A stretch of 64,000 bases of DNA from Symsagittifera roscoffensis (GCF_963678635.1 NC_087069.1:14050660-14114659); one strand, 5' to 3'; shown: positions 46,920 to 58,766, numbered from the stretch's first letter. Program-made: numbers and translations. Notes: generated by a model not told the origin, from the sequence alone.

Positions 46920-47356
46920 CAGAGGCGGATCTAGGATTTTCTCGATGGAGGGGGTGGGGCTGCAAATTCTCAACGAAAAAAAATTTCGAACATTTTGACG
47001 ACCTTTCTTTTTAGATCGATCAAATTAATTTTCGAGTTCTCCCAAAGCATCGAAAAGACCTTATTTTGGTCAAATTTTCTGCGCCGCAAGCAAAATTCTA
47101 GAAAAAATGGTCCAAAAAAAGCATTTTTAGATGATTTTTTGAAAGTTTTGAACAAAAAAAAAACGCGCTTTTTCGGCGCGCTTTCCCCCCTCAAAATTAG
47201 TATATATTAGTGCCAAAGGCGCCTTTAGAAAATTTTTAGGGTCCGTCGCAAAACATGGATGCTTCAAACAAGTACAAAGGGGGGACCAGTTGGGTCGGCA
47301 GGGGGTCAAATCCCAGAGAGGGGGCGACCGCACCCCAACCCCTAAATCCACCCCTG
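46920..47356. mobile_element. hAT-type MITE with 8-bp target duplication
   Basis: 437 bp beginning CAGAGGCGGATCTAGGAT and ending, read inward from the right, CAGGGGTGGATTTAGGGG. It is flanked by the perfect 8-bp duplication gatcccgt (46912-46919 and 47357-47364). An 8-bp duplication plus CAGNGG(C/T)GG ends is diagnostic of the hAT superfamily. There is no transposase, so it is non-autonomous. Confidence 0.88.
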
Positions 47357-47364
47357 GATCCCGT

Positions 47365-48914
47365 TATTTTTAGTGTTTGTCTACTCTACTGTTTTTTGTA
47401 TCGCTGAATAACTGCTGGTTCAAGCAGTACAAACACTGATTTAGTTTTTTCAGCGTTGAATTCCCGCTGACCAAATTCAGACTCAACAATGCCAGTCTAT
47501 ACATTTTTTACTGACTCACCACTGAACTTTGCTGCAATTACAACCCGAACAAATTTTATTAGGTGAGATTTTTTAATTAGAAGTAGGAGTTGACAAAAAA
47601 GGTAGAACGCACTCTCAACTCTCATTATAATAAAACAAATTTTGTTCAAAACAAACATAGCCGAACGGTTTTTTTTGTATTCTTTAATATAAATTGTCAA
47701 AATTTAGCTTTGAAAAATTGAAGAAAAAAATTTTAACTTCAACTTTGAGATGCAAAGAAAATTAACCGTGAGAAAAATGAACTACTTGCCAATGAACTAG
47801 TTATAGGAAAAAATTCCACCTCTGTATAATTATCAGTTTTTTTTAAATCTCTCAAGTAATTTTAGTTTCTGTTTTCATATATTTAATTTTTTTTTGTAAT
47901 TTTTAGAAATTAATCGCAATTTGCAATAAATTCTGTCAGAGCAAAAAACTTGATCTTGATTTCTTGTTGTCAGTAGCTTTAAAGCCTATGAATTCTTCAT
48001 AAAAGAATCAGATGTAAAAAAAAATAATCTTTTTTCTGAGAAATATAGGAAAGATGAAACTTTTGGACGGAAAGAAGGAAATAAGTTGTGGGTATTTGAC
48101 GCAAAATGTGTTCTAACTCGTCAAAAATATAGGTGGTGCAAAAACCTTTTGGTATAACGCTTTAAAACTGACTCTATCAGTTTGTTGAGATTTGAGTGCA
48201 TATGAATCAAATTGTCTTCGAGTTTAATTCACCAGTTTTTTTTACCATTGAAAATGGGGAGGAAACTTGTCTTTCAGTGCGTTTTAGTTTTTTTCTCTTA
48301 GTTTTCTACGCAACATCAGGTACCACAATTAATCATCGGACTGGGTTGAGTGGTAAATCTTCTAGTTCTTTAAGTCGGGTTTTGAACCACATCAAAAAGA
48401 TTCAAAATTTTTTCCCAGTGTCGAGAAAAATTGGTTTGAATTTTTTTGATGTTTTGTCTAGTTTCGAGCGAATAAACCAAGCGAGCATTCTTATCTATGC
48501 TAAATTTAGGCCGTTTACAATAGGTTAATTATGCTTGACATCAATATTACTTGAATATAATTAGCTTTTGGATATATTCATTACCATGCAAAAATATTTA
48601 AAGAAAATGAACTTTTTTGATTTTTTTTTGTTTTTCTAGTAATTTTTCTGTAGAAACGTTGCTCGGATCGCCCATATTACTATGACTATTGAATATGTTC
48701 AAATTATATTTTTATGTCAGCTTTTCATCACACCTTACATAAAAAGCTAACCTATTTAAAAAAATTAATTTTGGTAGACTTTTAAAGACAATGTCGGAAC
48801 ATTCTGTGCTACATGCAAAGTCACCGGCTGCCCTTTTTTTAAATGTGAACATCCCCGACTCCCTATAAGAAATTTCGAAAGTTCGCAACAATGAGTCTAC
48901 AATGCATTACATAC
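47365..48914 (-). other. Intron, no feature seen
   Basis: AT-rich; the frame at 48196-48528 has no motif and no splice borders. Confidence 0.5.
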
Positions 48915-49082
48915 CAGTCCGGACACAGACCGACAGGGCGATGAGTTGACAGACTTGAAGTCTCGGTTTTTCCAGGGAGACCCGAATGGGGACAGACCAC
49001 TGGACTTGCTGGTTATTTTGGGAGACATATTGGTCGGTTTGGTTAGTCGCGGGACTGATTGGGGCACTGGAATTTTACTCAT
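48915..49082 (-). CDS. Possible alternative first exon, in phase with the ANKRD6-like gene
   Basis: An island of mixed composition in the 16-kb intron has an ATG at 49080-49082 and runs 56 codons to a strong donor CTG|GTATGT in phase 0, the phase needed by the exons at 45632 and 38969. The product is basic and Ser/Pro-rich (MSKIPVPQSVPRLTKPTNMS at the start). I found no acceptor upstream that would give phase 0, and the direct join of 61907 to 45632 already completes an ankyrin repeat, so a constitutive exon is unlikely. It may be an alternative start that removes most ankyrin repeats, or an exon of a nested gene. Confidence 0.45.
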
Positions 49083-52000
49083 TTTCCTTTCAACTACTTC
49101 AAGTTTTAACAACTTTTTTAATTAAAATAAAATGTGATTTAAAAATATCGGATGGAGTCGGAAACTTCATATTTGTGGTAATTGAAGGATAAAAATGAAA
49201 TAAACGAAAAAGCAAAAGTTATTATTCAAAGAAACGTTTTAGTAACAACTGTGATAATTTGTTTTGAAAAGATTTTAATCTTTTAGCTTCAATTTGTGCG
49301 AGTGTAAAGAAAAAGTTTAACCTTCGACTAAAAATGGTCCATCATGTATAGGTTTTGTGTCACTAGTAGGTGATAAAATTCAGCTTTTTTAAAATTCATT
49401 AACTGTAACTCTTCATTACAGTTATGTTATTGTTCAGTTATTTACTAAAAGAAGGCTGACAATTCGCACTTTTTTGATGAAAACGAAGACAAAATTGCTG
49501 CTGGTAAATTTATTGTAATGATTTCGATTTTTTTTGTGCTTTGATTCCAACAAAAGATAAATTTTGGCTGAGAATTCAGATTGATTTTCTCTCTTCAAAA
49601 AGTGGTCTCTGGCCAAATTTGGAAACAATAGTTCCTAATATATGCCACAGATTTAATCTAAGCCAGAATAAAAGCAACCAAAAGCATGTTCAAAAAGAAT
49701 TTTGCAAATTGGCTTTTTGATAATCTATGGTAGAAAACCCCAGCCTCAGGTAACTATATTTGGCATCACAGTCTGGCAAAGAAGCGCATCTGGTAATTTG
49801 GGTTAAAGTTGGGCTAAATTTTGGTTGAATTTTTGAATTGAATATTTAGTGTCGGTCAAAAGGGGCGAAATGGCCAACAAAAATAATAAAAAGAGTAGTT
49901 AATTGGTATTCAGAGGTAATCTAAAAATCATCGCCCCAATTTGCCCCACTAGGGTAATGGGGGCCTAAAACGAAGTGGGCTCTTTTTGTTCAGGCAGGAG
50001 GAGTGCATTAAACATATTTAGCTCTTAGCATATATCAAGATTAGTCCAAAGTTTTTATTATGTATTTTCTTGTAGTTTTTATGATTTATGATGCGTATGA
50101 AGCGAAACAATTTCGTGATTAATAAATTTTGTACTCCATTTAAAAAAAACTATTTTTTGTGTTTTTCGGCTCAGTTTTGGATCTGCTTCCTGCACTTTTC
50201 GCCTAGTTAGACTAGTTAGAATTCACTTTGGGACTTTTTGTTCAGATTTGGGTCGCTGGTCATCACTGATTGTGGCTTCTTATCCGGCTTGAAAGCACGC
50301 TTAACTGGAAAAGCACCCAAGCTGATAAGTCTTTACTCTCAATATTACATCCACTTGCTGCGACCATAGCCAGCACATTTCCAACGACAGGGTTGAACTA
50401 AGATTATCATGTTACATAACATTGAATGATTTGCATAAAGGGTTATGGACTTATAGAGCAAACATAAAATTTATTATTAGAAATAATTTGATGAAAAACA
50501 CTTTTATCCAAGAACCGGGTAGAAGTTTTTTCTGCTCATTTTAATTTTTTTGGTGAAAGCAGCGTTTTTAGATAGAAAAAATGTCCCAAACAACAATAAA
50601 GAATTAGTTTCGCTCTTCCTTTTGAAGATTTTTTGCAAAGACCCTCTATTAAAAATCGAAAATTTGAAGCTTTATCTGGACGCTAGACGAAAAAAGTACG
50701 TTTTTAAATTACTCAAGAATAATTTCACCCCCGAATAAAAAATACTACAGTTTTCCAGGTTTCCGTTTAAAAGTGGTTCAAAAAAATTTGAAAACAATGC
50801 TCATGAGTTCGAAAAAAAACCTAGAAAAAAAACGTTTATTTTTTATTCAACTTCTGACGAGAACATAAAAACAATCTACATGAACGTTTCAGTTTTGATG
50901 TCAATCTATGATTTTTGTTTCACATAAAAAATTTAATGCTTTTATTTTGCGAAACACTAAAGACTTAAAGAAGTATGGTTCACAACTTATGAACTGAGAA
51001 AAAACACACTATTACCGAGTAAGCTTCGCTAGAATGGGAACAATTTTTCCAATTATCAAAAAAATATATACAAATAAAGAGCATTTTGTTTCCATGCGGG
51101 GAACCCCAAATATGAACAATTCCAGTCATTAATTTTTCAAACAGCCTGAAGTGAATTTTGGATCTTGATTTTGAATTAAGAAAAAAGTGTCTCAGTGTTG
51201 AGAAGAGCTAGTCTGATGTTTTTGCTAATAAGATCAAATATAACGATCCGCACTGGAGTTCTATATTAAAATATGGACTATGTAGAAGGTTTGATGACTA
51301 TCTGTGTAGAAGGGTATAAATTGCGATTAACAAACGATTGAAACATTTAATCTTGGTTGACCAAAAAACTATTCATACGCTAATCATACATGAAAATAGC
51401 TAACTATGCATTTTTCATGCAATTCCTTTGAAAAGAAAACTGCACGAAAGGTCTATGATTAGTGCGTTTCCATACATCTAAAAAAATGACAGCTTTCAAA
51501 CTTAAACTCATAAAAGTTTTGGGTTGTATTTGTAACCGATAAAGATGATAAAGATCTTGGTTTATTCAAAACTAGAGTAACCAAAATAAATCCGAATAAT
51601 TAGGCTTTGAACAAGGCATGCTATTCAAAAACAATAGAAGTTTTGAGACTTTTTGAAACAATTTATTCAGCGAAACGGAAAAAAAATCCAACTTTTGTCC
51701 GTCCAGGAATACAAAATGCTCACAAAAAATGTTGGAAATGCAAGCAAAAATAAATTGGAAAATGTATATTCGAGTACCAGATTTGTCTTTTGATTGAAAA
51801 AAAAATAGGTCAAATTCAAAACAAGTGAAAAATCAAAAACCAGACAGTTGTAAACGGAGGAGGGTCAAACAAAACAGAATAGAAAAAAGAAAGTTTTGAA
51901 AATCAGAAAACTTTTTGTGAAGAGAAAAATAAATAAAAAGAACATAGCTCCTAGTCGGAAGCAAATACGTCTAGCAAGCTAATGCAAACTGTGTTAATTT

Positions 52001-55000
52001 CATTGAAAAACTCATGACCTAATTTGAATTTTTAAAATAGTGCGAGAAGAACATAAATAGGAATAAAGAAAAAGAGTTGATTTTAACGTTTTTGGTGGTC
52101 TTAGAGTTATATCACTCCTTACCCGCCCGGGTGACCTCCATTGACCAAAAAAAATGTAAATCAAAAATAATTTCACAAGCTAAGTCTAAAAGTTCTAAGT
52201 CTATGCTAACATGATGATGTCAATTTTTCGAAGAAAGTTTTGTGTTTTGGCATGAAAGTCGGACTATCGTCATAAATCACAAAGAAAAAAACTTTTTTTC
52301 AAAATAATTGCTAAACATAGAATATCCATATATGAAATTTGTGCAACATTTTTTGTTGGCGACATCACAACTGTTTCTCCGAGTTTCCCCTAAAAGTGGC
52401 ATTTCTCTATATTTTTGAGTTTTAAAATTCATGTTGGCCTTTCGATCAGCAGGCTTCTTTGTCGAACATTTCCTGTTTTAATTTTTTGCAGTTTTGAAAT
52501 TTTTAGTTATCATTGTTAATGTGTTTTGGGACGGAACTATCGTTGTTATGGGGAATTAAAATTAAGCAAGTAGCACAGAATTTTCTTTAAACAAGAACAA
52601 CAAGGTTTTTTCAATTTATTGTCGTTTTTTTTCGGTGTAGTGTGATAAAGGGAGCTGAAAAAAAACTGGAGATCAGGTATATTCCAGACTCACAATAAAA
52701 CAAACAAACTGAAAAACATTTTTATTAGAAAAAAAAAGCCGTAAAAAAGTATCAAGTTTCAGTTTTTTGAATTTTTGACTTTTTTGATTCCAAAAAGGCG
52801 CTATAACACCTAAAGTAAAACTAACGTTACTCAATTTAAACTAAAATTTTTAAATTCAAAATTAGGCTATTGTAAGTTTTTAAGCAGCTAAAATAAGACT
52901 GCTCGCTGGCTTTATTCGCTCGAAATAAGACTAAAAATCAAAGATTCAAACCAGTTTTTCTCGATATGGGGAAATTTTTTGAAATTGTTAAATTTGGTTC
53001 GAGTCATGACTGTAAGAACTTCGAAATGATGTATCACTCAACCCAGAACGACAATTTTTTGTGTTGACTGATTTTGCGTAGAAAACAAAAACAAAAATTA
53101 AAACACACCCGAATACAAATTCCTCCCAATTTTCAATGATCGGAACAATAAACGTAGGCCCATCTCACAAAAACGTATGACCTGTCCCAAAACACATCTC
53201 GCAGTTGATTTAAATAAATATAAAAAAACTTGAAATTGACTTCTAGCCCATTTCATTCATTGTTCCTGTGAATCGAACAGGGTGACATCTGAATCGAATA
53301 CATTGATTACCACTTCTACCAAAATCTATTACAATTAAAATCTTTTTATTTAATTTGATGCGGAGAGCGCGGATTAAATAGATAGTCTCTATTTGAAGAA
53401 AAAAATTGAAGGTATTTCTCACTTTAAACTATAAAAATAAATATTCAAATTACTTTTCAGGCATTTTTAATCTGTCTATGCTTTTGCATATTGAAAGTTG
53501 AAATTAAATAGATAACATTTAAAAGTTTAATAAACACTGGTAAACTGCTATCATCGCGAAATTTAGATAGAATGAAAATTTGTGAAATAGTGAATGTTAT
53601 CATTTCTATGGGGTTTTAAAATTATAACTTTTCCAGTAAAAGTGATTTATGTAACAGTCTTTTTCGTATATTTGTTCTTCTAAATACATCAGTATTTAAT
53701 TTCTTACCAAATTTCCAAATCAACTTCTTTCGATTCTCTCGAATAATTAATAACTGTTTGCTGTAATCGGGCAAAAAATGGTAGAAACAGAAACAGCAAA
53801 TACTTGCAGCTGTTTTGAATTTAGCAATAATCTACTGAAAACAGGTTAATTTCAAGTATTAGCACCAAAATAACAGTTCCTGTGATAATTTGAGTCTGAA
53901 TTTAGTTTGAGGTTAAAGTTGTAATCAACATTTAAGCAGTTTGTTACCAAGACTTGCAGCAGTACTTTTTATAAGACTATCTCACCAGATATTATAGATT
54001 ATCACTTTCTCGATAATCCTTAACTAATTTGAGCTTGAAAGTTAGAATCTGATTTTGTATCTTTGATAACTAAAGGGCATCAACCCAATAAAACGTGAGT
54101 ATTCCTAAAACGAGTAATCAAATTCTTGTTTTTAGTAGTTTGAAGATAATAGAGAATTAATTCTTGTTCAAATTAATTTATGATTTTTGTCTTTAAGTCT
54201 GATATGAGAAAAAAATTTCAAGATCTATAACACTGTATCATTGAAAGAAAAACCCAAATTGATTGATTTAAAAGCGTAGCTTTGGACGTTTCAGCGTGTT
54301 GATCTACTAGAAAGATAGTTTAAAAGTCTCGAACGGAGGCCACCTAAATTAGGTCGAATTAGATCTAATCCTTTGTCTCGCAGGGGGCTTCTATGAATCC
54401 ACAATCTACCAGGAGAGGGTAAATAGCCTACAAAACTAATTGAAACAAACAAACCAGACACTATGTTGGGCAAGTCATGGCATTGTTGTGGTCATTTTTT
54501 AAAAAAAAGTTGAAAAAAGACGATAGATAGCTGTTTACATTGATTTTTCATTTTTTTAATTTTTTTTTGAACGACAGGCAGTAGGGCGCGCACATGAGGC
54601 CATTTTCAAAGCTGAGTCGAAGATAAAAATTATTTTTGTTGTCATTTCAAACGGTTTTGCTCGACTAAAAGTTTAATGATCTGAACATTTCATAAAGCAA
54701 TTAGAAAGTCGAATATCCAAAAACCCAAACATGGTCGGTCAATCACGCTTAACATCCAACTTTAACGATTTATATTTTTGTATGTGTATAAATATATTAC
54801 CATAGCATATGGACTTTGTTGAACCGGTGTTAGATTTTAGATTCGATCATGGGTTCAAATTCAATCAAATCTCTGTTCGAATCGAACTTTGAGAAGCTGT
54901 CAGTTATATTTGTCGATAGTGTTCTTTTGACTATTCGATAGGAGTCCGGTTTAGGTTCAGGATATTCGGGTTTAAAGCAAAATTCAATCAAAATCAAGCT

Positions 55001-55039
55001 GGTAGTGGTAGTTTTATTCATAAAAGACTTTGAAGCATG
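49083..55039 (-). other. Intron, mostly featureless, with dispersed repeat pieces
   Basis: Sequence at 52770-53160 resembles 35385-35720. A slightly GC-richer frame at 54291-54473 (…LWIHRSPLRDKGLDLIRPNL) might be a decayed coding fragment, but I cannot assign it. The rest shows nothing recognisable. Confidence 0.45.
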
Positions 55040-55391
55040 TCTACCTGCCCTAGAATTTCATGTATTAAAGTCAGAAAAAATTCAATCTCGTTAACTCTGT
55101 CTCAATAAAACGGAAAAAAAATTCAATCAATATCAATTTTTCAACAATTTTATTTTTAGATTTCTCATGTTTTTTTTGTACGTAGAAAATTCGATTCCAA
55201 TCTTCTATAATCTGTTTCATTTATTAAATTTTGTTGCATTCCACTGTTAACTGGTGAAGTGTTTTCGAAAATCAGTTGATTTTTTTTAAAAAATTTTCGT
55301 TTATATTATGGTTATATTTGCAATTTTTTTTTTAAATTTCACGATGTAGCGAGTTTTGACAAAACGAATTACTTCAAAAACAGAAAAAAAT
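55040..55391. repeat. 352-bp target duplication, left copy
   Basis: It starts tctacctgcc and ends cagaaaaaaat immediately before the left LTR. The same sequence starts directly after the right LTR at 58767. A few substitutions and about two indels separate the copies. Confidence 0.9.
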
Positions 55392-55597
55392 TGTGATTCT
55401 TACCATTTGTTTTATTTCACTAATTACTTTAAAGTATCTTAACTGGTTAATCTTGATTTGACCTTGCTATCTTCATTCTCTCCGACGGAGAGAATGACCG
55501 CTCATTTTAATGTTTTAACTTAGAGATTAATTCACTTTTTAAACTTATCTTATTTGTAACTAAGTAGAACTAACCGTAACAAAGGAACATTTTATCA
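55392..55597 (+). repeat. Left LTR of the gag-protease element
   Basis: 206 bp, TGTGATTCTTACC...ATTTTATCA. It contains an 11-bp perfect inverted repeat around a single A at 55474-55496. No obvious TATA box. Confidence 0.88.
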
Positions 55598-58260
55598 TGG
55601 CGCAGTCAAACAGCAACGAATCAAACGTGAGAGGTATACCTTCATTTTGGCAGAACCACACAGTGGACCCACCAATTCCTTGGGAAGAGTGGAGCGATCT
55701 ATTCCAGCTAGCGATAATCGCAAAAGAGAATATCGACATCGAAAATCTCTTGAATCCAACGGAACCATATCACCCACCTCCCCCAACATTGGAAAATCCG
55801 CCGGAAAACGAATCCGACGCTCAAAAAACATCACGCATCGAGAGGAATATCCAAGAACAAAAGAGATTCGATGATGAAGAAATGGCCTCAATAAAGTTAG
55901 AAACCAAGAAATTCAACGGTATGAGACTGGAAGAGGCGGACAAAAAACTAAGATTCATACTCTATCTAGCCCTTGGAAACGAAGGAAAGAAAATATTCGG
56001 CCAGAAGTTCACAAGAGTCAAAGTTCTACAAATTTCTTTCAAAGAATTTTGGGACAATTTGTCCACAGCTTTTGTGAGAAAAACAAACATAACCTTCGAA
56101 AGACACAAACTCTTAAACAGAAAACAGAGGGACAGAGAATCATTAGAACAATTCTGGGGGGCACTGGCTGAAATGGCAAAACGATGTAACATTCCCACAG
56201 GAGAAGACGAATGGATTAGAGATATTTTTATTAGTAACATGAAGAATTCAGATATCCAACGGAAAATTCTCACGGAAACCTTACCGCCACTAGAAGCCTT
56301 AAACGTAGCCCTGATTGATGAAAAAGGAATTACAAACCACATAAAGATGACGAGTACTTTTAAATCCAGCGGATATTCTTCCAACAAATCTTTTAATCAT
56401 TTTAATGTAAAAAGAGAACCCACCCTAAACATCGAAAGAAATAACACATGTATGAAATGCGGCGGAAGTTTTACAAAAGGACATCTAGCGGTTTGCCCTG
56501 CTAAAGATACAACATGTACGACTTGTAAATATCGAGGACATTTTACTAGACTTTGTAAATCACGCCGTAAAAATGTAAATATTGTGGATAGCCAAATTGT
56601 AAATAATACGGATCATCATTATCCTTCGGAACAACCAGATGTACATATTGACCACGCTAATAGAGAATGCTGTGGAGTAATAAATGCATGGTCAGAGTCT
56701 GGACAAAGCGATAACGACGATTACTCAGTATTAAACGTAACAACTATCTACGATGATCAAGGAAAGGAGATGAAGAAACTACTAAATATCGGCTTAGGAA
56801 ATGAAAACCAAGTAATTCTGAACATACAGGTGGATTCAGCAAGCCCTGTAAGCTTCCTTAAACAGAATGTGTTACACGAGTTGAGACTACGAGACCCCTA
56901 CGTGAAAATATATCCAGTGGATAAAGCTACCAAGGAACTCTATTGTGGATTTACGAACAATGCAATAAATATCACTGGAAAAGTAATTGTCCCAATTTCC
57001 TCAAATGGATGGTCCCACAAGGAATGCCACTTCTTTCTAACTCAAGGTCATGAAAGAAACATCTTGGGAAACGACAATTTACCAAAAGTCGGAATCGAAG
57101 TTTCACAAAAACAATACGCAACACTCACCAACAAGAGAACTTACAAAGGGAAGTCGATCTTAAGCAGAGAAAGGGCCCTCGACTGGAACGCTGACGATCG
57201 GGTAGAGGACGGATACAAAGACTCCCTTATACCGAAAAAGAACCAGTCACCATTGGAGAAAGGCTATGATTCAGACCTTCCCACTACTTCAAAACCTCAA
57301 TCAGCCCGAGTGTCCTTAAACAGTCCGTTTAAAGGTCCAAGAAAGTCACACAAATCGAAGACACAACAGACGCGGAAACCAGACACTAAGTCAGGAAGAC
57401 AAACAGTGTCGCCCACCCCGGTCACCACCAGATCTAGAGGAACGAACCAGCCTTCAAAATCCAACAAATCGAAGAAGAACCAAAATAAAGCCTCGACGTC
57501 GAATACTGGATACCTAGCAGGTGACGAATCAATGTTTATTCCGTCGGATACGTCGGACATTAGCGATTGGGAATGGATTGCGGGAGGTTTCCCATGTAGA
57601 GAAATGATAAGAAAACGCTTCATTTCAGATAACGACAATTTTAAAAAAGAACCTACCTCATCATTAGACCCTAAAACATATCAAACTAATATAAAACCTG
57701 AGATTTTAGACGAACAATCTCAACCCTCGGACACAGCGGAATGCCCAATTAGTATAAAACCAGCACTTCAAACTACCTCACATTCACCTGACGAACCTTC
57801 TACGGCTACGACAACGGAGCCGCCAAACATTCCTTCGGATTGGACAAAACCATTGGTGGGAGAAAAACCGGTCGATTTCCCAGTTTTCGAAATAGAGGAC
57901 TCCTCAGACGAAATTGGAACCAGCGAGGATAGACATCCTAAGGAAATTAATACCACCGATGAGCTAGAAAACCAACCAGGCTCCGCTATTAATCCTATAT
58001 CTCTGGACGAAGATGACAGCTCGAGCTCCCCCACACAAACTTTCAGAGAGAATCCCTTGGATAATCAGACCAACATTTGCAACACACTACCGGAAGACAG
58101 TACACCGGACCTAGCTTACACCCAATCTCCTGATCGATTCTCCATCGCCTCTACTGACGATTCTCTGAGAGATGCCGTGAACTGTTTTGAAAATTACATC
58201 GACTTAGATAGTGAAATTTTCAACGCCGAGCTGGAAAAATTTATGGAAGGGGACAGCTAA
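55597..58260 (+). CDS. Gag-aspartic protease polyprotein of the LTR element
   Basis: 887 residues, uninterrupted. About 105-250 is a Ty3/gypsy capsid-type region (FERHKLLNRKQRDRESLEQF, then EEWIRD-like spacing). Residues about 285-326 hold two zinc knuckles, a divergent CX2CX7HX3C and a canonical CX2CX4HX4C. The protease begins near 412 with VDSASPVSF, a DSA variant of DSG/DTG. About 540-640 is a basic Ser/Lys-rich linker; about 650-887 is an acidic Ser/Thr/Pro/Asp-rich tail ending EKFMEGDS. There is no polymerase domain. The ATG uses the last LTR base and the primer-binding site. The intact frame suggests a recently active element or selection on the ORF. Confidence 0.88.
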   Translation: MAQSNSNESNVRGIPSFWQNHTVDPPIPWEEWSDLFQLAIIAKENIDIENLLNPTEPYHPPPPTLENPPENESDAQKTSRIERNIQEQKRFDDEEMASIKLETKKFNGMRLEEADKKLRFILYLALGNEGKKIFGQKFTRVKVLQISFKEFWDNLSTAFVRKTNITFERHKLLNRKQRDRESLEQFWGALAEMAKRCNIPTGEDEWIRDIFISNMKNSDIQRKILTETLPPLEALNVALIDEKGITNHIKMTSTFKSSGYSSNKSFNHFNVKREPTLNIERNNTCMKCGGSFTKGHLAVCPAKDTTCTTCKYRGHFTRLCKSRRKNVNIVDSQIVNNTDHHYPSEQPDVHIDHANRECCGVINAWSESGQSDNDDYSVLNVTTIYDDQGKEMKKLLNIGLGNENQVILNIQVDSASPVSFLKQNVLHELRLRDPYVKIYPVDKATKELYCGFTNNAINITGKVIVPISSNGWSHKECHFFLTQGHERNILGNDNLPKVGIEVSQKQYATLTNKRTYKGKSILSRERALDWNADDRVEDGYKDSLIPKKNQSPLEKGYDSDLPTTSKPQSARVSLNSPFKGPRKSHKSKTQQTRKPDTKSGRQTVSPTPVTTRSRGTNQPSKSNKSKKNQNKASTSNTGYLAGDESMFIPSDTSDISDWEWIAGGFPCREMIRKRFISDNDNFKKEPTSSLDPKTYQTNIKPEILDEQSQPSDTAECPISIKPALQTTSHSPDEPSTATTTEPPNIPSDWTKPLVGEKPVDFPVFEIEDSSDEIGTSEDRHPKEINTTDELENQPGSAINPISLDEDDSSSSPTQTFRENPLDNQTNICNTLPEDSTPDLAYTQSPDRFSIASTDDSLRDAVNCFENYIDLDSEIFNAELEKFMEGDS
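55598..55612 (+). other. Primer-binding site overlapping the gag start
   Basis: TGGCGCAGTCAAACA starts on the base after the LTR. TGGCGCAGTC resembles the tRNA-Ser-type site of some insect Ty3/gypsy elements. The A ending the LTR plus TG of this site form the gag ATG. Confidence 0.8.
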
Positions 58261-58547
58261 ACTCAATCAAATTTTTAAAACTCACATTTAGTCATTTATA
58301 ATCTGTACTAGTATTTTGTCTAAAGCGCAATTAGTGCTTACTTAGCTGTAACTACGGATTACAATCCGCCGGATTTAGGAAATTTATTATCCTCTATAAT
58401 TTAGTCATTCCTTTGGAGCATCAAAATGACATTTGTTATACTGTGCAGTATTTAAAATTTCATTTGTTGGACTTCTCGAGAGGGAGAAAAAGGGATTGTT
58501 AACATGTTGGATATCATGGCGCTGAGTAACTTAAATTTTTTCCCACT
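58261..58547 (+). other. 3' untranslated part of the gag-protease element
   Basis: Non-coding sequence between the gag-protease stop and the polypurine tract. No remnant of reverse transcriptase or integrase is visible. Confidence 0.6.
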
Positions 58548-58555
58548 AAGGGGAA
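58548..58555 (+). other. Polypurine tract of the gag-protease element
   Basis: AAGGGGAA lies three bases before the right LTR, in the expected position for plus-strand priming. Confidence 0.7.
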
Positions 58556-58558
58556 TGT

Positions 58559-58766
58559 TGTGATTCTTACCATTTGTTTTATTTCACTAATTACTTTAAA
58601 GTATCTTAACTGGTTAATCTTGATTTGACCTTGCTATCTTCATTCTCTCCGACGGAGAGAATGACCGCTCATTTTTTAATGTTTTAACTTAGAGATTAAT
58701 TCACTTTTTAAACTTATCTTATTTGTAACTAAGTAGAATTAACCGTAACAAAGGAACATTTTATCA
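58559..58766 (+). repeat. Right LTR of the gag-protease element
   Basis: 208 bp, near-identical to the left LTR, with the same inverted repeat at 58641-58663. The polypurine tract lies just before it. Confidence 0.88.

Larger units (their letters stand above)
55392..58766 (+). mobile_element. Non-autonomous gag-protease LTR retrotransposon (Ty3/gypsy-like)
   Basis: 3375 bp: LTR 55392-55597, primer-binding site at once, one long ORF 55597-58260, about 290 bp of non-coding DNA with a polypurine tract, and LTR 58559-58766. It encodes Gag and an aspartic protease but no reverse transcriptase, RNase H or integrase, so it would need help in trans. The LTRs differ by a short T-run indel and one or two substitutions, so the insertion is fairly recent. 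It sits in sense opposite to the host gene, in the intron between ankyrin exons. Confidence 0.85.

Noticed and set aside
48196-48528. 110-residue plus-strand frame
   Set aside because: Phe/Ser-rich, no motif, no splice or promoter support, lies within an intron.
54291-54473. 60-residue minus-strand frame with LWIHRSPLRDKGLD
   Set aside because: Slightly coding-like composition, but no family match and no clear exon borders; not called as a gene.
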